In this document: positions 4,966 through 6,399 of the stretch, in pieces
Layout of the letters: every line of letters begins with the position of its first letter
How positions within the stretch are numbered: position 1 is the stretch's first letter
Assembly (NCBI RefSeq): GCF_000962825.1
Contig: NZ_JZKF01000170.1
Coordinates: 1 to 6,399 of the forward strand
Reading direction: 5' to 3'
Length of the DNA stretch: 6,399 nt
Source: Actinoplanes rectilineatus
Lineage (GTDB): Bacteria > Actinomycetota > Actinomycetes > Mycobacteriales > Micromonosporaceae
Program-made: the position numbers and the translations under genes
The notes under the pieces: model-generated
Databases searched by the model: none
What the model was told of the DNA's origin: nothing
Seen by the model: the letters and a program-made list of their open reading frames with translations, nothing else

Positions 4966-5721
4966 TTACGCGGTGCGGTGCCGCGCAGCAGCAACCGCAT
5001 CGGCGAGGTCGATCAGCCGGCCGGCGGCGGTCACGGCCGGGGCCAGCTCCGGATGCCCGGCGAGGTCGATGCGATCCCGCAGCATCCGGGCCAGGCCAGG
5101 CGCGGCCGTATCCGGTGGCAGGCCTAGCTGGTCGTGAATGGCCTCCTGTCGTTCCCGGTCTCCCCGCGCCAGGTACTTCGCGGCCAGCTGGGTCAGGAAC
5201 AGGATGTTCTCCGCAGCGTCCGGGTCGGCGCCCCGGCTGTCCGTCGTCCGGTGCCGGTCCATCAACGCCATGAACCCGAGCTCGCTGCGCGGCAGCGTCC
5301 CGGTCTCGTGCAGCACCCGGCTGCCGGCCGGGACAGTGGCGGTCGCCGTCGGCCACAGGCACAGGTCGACCAGCAGTGGCAGTCCGTCCAGGTCGAGGCA
5401 CACCGCCCGGTAGCCACCGCCGAGTGGCGCATTGCGAGGTTTGCCCCGGGTGAACAAGACCTGTCCCGGCAGGCCCAAGCCGTTCACCGGATCCCGCAGT
5501 ACCTCGCCCGGCATCGACTCGTCGAACACGACGACCAGGTCAACATCGCTGAACGGGTCATCGGACTCGGACGCTAGCGAGCCGTAAAGCCACGCCCCGG
5601 TCAGAAATGCGCGCTCACGCAATCCCACAGTGACCGCGTCGAGCCAGTCGCTACGGCCGGCCGCTAAGGCCGCCAACTGCGCGCGCAGGTCGGAGGACCG
5701 ATCAGCGACGGGCTCGACCAT
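4966..5721 (-). CDS. Nucleotidyltransferase domain protein
   Basis: This 251-residue soluble protein belongs to the polymerase beta-like nucleotidyltransferase superfamily, which transfers a nucleotide from an NTP to a hydroxyl acceptor. The core motif is YGSLASESDDPFSDVDLVVV (46-65): GS at 47-48 and DxD at D59/D61. The third carboxylate is probably D119 in LPLLVDLCLWP. The C-terminal ~100 residues (from about 165) are helical, like the helical domain of aminoglycoside-type nucleotidyltransferases, and may bind the acceptor. The acceptor is not predictable: drug, tRNA or protein are all possible. The ATG at 5721 has a GTGAGG about 5 bases upstream. It is the only apparently undamaged core enzyme of the minus-strand operon, preceding the MazG-like gene. 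A HEPN partner, which would suggest a MNT-HEPN toxin-antitoxin pair, is not present. Confidence 0.8.
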   Translation of the reverse strand: MVEPVADRSSDLRAQLAALAAGRSDWLDAVTVGLRERAFLTGAWLYGSLASESDDPFSDVDLVVVFDESMPGEVLRDPVNGLGLPGQVLFTRGKPRNAPLGGGYRAVCLDLDGLPLLVDLCLWPTATATVPAGSRVLHETGTLPRSELGFMALMDRHRTTDSRGADPDAAENILFLTQLAAKYLARGDRERQEAIHDQLGLPPDTAAPGLARMLRDRIDLAGHPELAPAVTAAGRLIDLADAVAAARHRTA

Positions 5722-5840
5722 GACGCCTCACTTCCGTCGTCGACGTGAAAGCCGACGGCCTGCAATGTGAACAGCTCACGGCAGCAGGCCGCCCACAACG
5801 ACTCGTGGCGGGCTGCCTGTTCGGCCAGGCATCGGATCAA
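5664..5840 (-). CDS. Possible small ORF between regulator and nucleotidyltransferase
   Basis: The TTG at 5840 overlaps the regulator's TGA (TTGA) and opens a 58-residue frame. Its first ~45 residues read like protein, for example AEQAARHESLWAACCRELF, with an adjacent Cys pair. The tail runs 58 bases into the nucleotidyltransferase gene and looks non-coding, so the natural stop may have been lost by another indel near 5722-5735. It could equally be the displaced C-terminus of the regulator. I do not recognise it. Confidence 0.35.
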   Translation of the reverse strand: MIRCLAEQAARHESLWAACCRELFTLQAVGFHVDDGSEASWSSPSLIGPPTCARSWRP

Positions 5841-6049
5841 CGCTTTACTGACCGCAGGGTAGCCATCAGCAGCGCGGAATAGCGGCCGGCGAAGCGAGTC
5901 CGGCAAGGCAGACATCCTCCCGGGTGATATCCAGCATCTGCGCGATGCGGTCACAGACGTCGATCTGGTCAACGGACAGTTGACCACGGCCAGGATGAAC
6001 CCACGTGGGCGATCGGGACGGCGAGATCCCTCATGCTCCACCGCAGAGG
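5837..6049 (-). pseudogene. XRE-type helix-turn-helix regulator, frameshifted
   Basis: The reading PLRWSMRDLAVPIAHVG (from about 6049; ATG at 6034) resembles the first helices of an XRE/Cro-type DNA-binding domain. The next frame continues WVHPGRGQLSVDQIDVCDRI and AQMLDITREDVCLAGLAS (about 6003-5890), the recognition-helix and dimer-helix region. The original frame then resumes with RYSALLMATLRSVKR and TGA at 5837-5839. So two compensating shifts, near 5995-6005 and 5885-5895, split one domain. The segment upstream of 6049 does not give a clean N-terminus. Such a regulator would control the nucleotidyltransferase-MazG-deaminase operon just downstream; in its present form it should not produce a whole domain. 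It could also be a sequencing artefact. Confidence 0.5.
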
Positions 6050-6363
6050 GGCCGCCCATACGCGTCCGTCCGGCTGGTGAGGGCCCGGCCTCGGGCACAG
6101 CGACGACACCTACCAAGGCAGGGCCCGCGTGCTGCGGCGCCGGCAAGAACGCTGAGCCATCGCAATGACGATGACAGCTTCGTCGCATCCCATGCCCCCG
6201 GCAGGAAAGCCTCGCCCGGAACGCCGATCAGGCCGCGCGGGGCGTACCAACCCTCGCCGTCTTCACGTCGACCAGAAGGGTTCTACTGGCTCTGTGCGCC
6301 GCCCTCTGTGCCAAGATCATGAGAGGCAAGATCTACTCTTGAAACGTTGAGTTGAGGGCGAGC
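6050..6363. other. Region without a supported gene
   Basis: Open frames on both strands here are Arg/Pro/Gly-rich, overlap each other and show no motif. It probably carries the N-terminal remnant and upstream region of the broken regulator. Near the right end, CAAGATC occurs twice (6312-6318 and 6327-6333). The second copy starts an inverted repeat CAAGA-5-TCTTG (6327-6341), a possible regulatory site. Confidence 0.4.
6327..6341. promoter_or_regulatory. Inverted repeat, possible operator
   Basis: CAAGA (6327-6331) and TCTTG (6337-6341) form a perfect dyad with a 5-base centre. It overlaps a TACTCT -10-like hexamer (6334-6339) and lies about 40 bases before a possible GTG start. It is short enough to be chance. 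Confidence 0.2.
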
Positions 6364-6379
6364 GAGGAGACCACCACCG

Positions 6380-6399
6380 GTGGGTTCGAACAGTGAGGT
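6380..6399 (+). CDS. Possible 5' end of a gene leaving the window
   Basis: A GAGGAG ribosome-binding-like sequence at 6364-6369 stands 10 bases before GTG at 6380, which opens VGSNSE to the window edge without a stop. Only six codons are visible, so the call rests on the start signal alone. Confidence 0.25.

Noticed and set aside
4737..5577. Plus-strand frames (178, 147 and 105 residues) and the 154-residue minus frame
   Set aside because: They are shadows of the nucleotidyltransferase gene, whose GS...DxD motif fixes the real frame.
4966..5721. MNT-HEPN toxin-antitoxin reading of the nucleotidyltransferase
   Set aside because: No HEPN-like (RxxxxH) partner gene is adjacent, and the protein is longer than minimal MNT antitoxins.
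5980..6350. Plus-strand frames of 62, 105 and 61 residues
   Set aside because: They overlap each other, have basic low-complexity products and no ribosome binding sites.
6378..6393. GGTTCGAA resembling a tRNA T-loop, next to a CCACCGGTGG palindrome
   Set aside because: No acceptor, D or anticodon arm can be built upstream, so it is not a tRNA gene.

Overview
The window looks like actinobacterial DNA, probably from Streptomyces or a relative. The right half is GC-rich with G/C-biased third codon positions. Starts include GTG and TTG, the better ribosome binding sites are GGAGG-like, and several reading frames resemble protein types common in actinomycetes. No rRNA, tRNA or CRISPR array was found. 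Family assignments come from motif reading only; no search was run.

Layout. Positions 1-561 hold a hypothetical gene on the plus strand whose N-terminal part seems to lie in another frame. Convergent to it is a minus-strand gene for a membrane-anchored extracytoplasmic protein (779-1369), with overlapping hairpins between the two. A 311-base divergent spacer follows. Then comes a two-gene plus-strand operon for small membrane proteins (four and two predicted helices, 1681-2412), a 110-residue minus-strand hypothetical gene (2566-2898), and a plus-strand gene (3090-3965) that looks like a DUF6602-type protein with a PD-(D/E)xK-like nuclease signature. This 1.6-4.0 kb segment is visibly richer in A/T than its right flank and reads like acquired accessory DNA. 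The membrane pair plus nuclease-like protein could be a defence-type module, but that is inference.

At about 3966-3990 the segment abuts the first ~40 codons of an IS110-family transposase. That remnant itself interrupts a minus-strand deaminase gene just after its PCxxC zinc motif. Further right, all on the minus strand, lies what was a compact operon read from right to left: an XRE-type helix-turn-helix regulator (broken), a possible small ORF, a nucleotidyltransferase (intact, 251 residues), a MazG-like nucleotide pyrophosphohydrolase (one-base frameshift), a 45-residue Cys/His-rich protein that overlaps both neighbours by 4 bases, and the deaminase (frameshifted and truncated). The intact version would link nucleotide transfer, nucleotide hydrolysis and base deamination in one coupled unit. 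In this copy most members are damaged.

At the extreme right edge a ribosome binding site and GTG may mark the start of another plus-strand gene. The most interesting items are the DUF6602/membrane-protein cluster, the coupled NTase-MazG-small protein-deaminase operon with its overlooked 45-residue gene, and the recurrence of single-base frameshifts in otherwise well-conserved genes.
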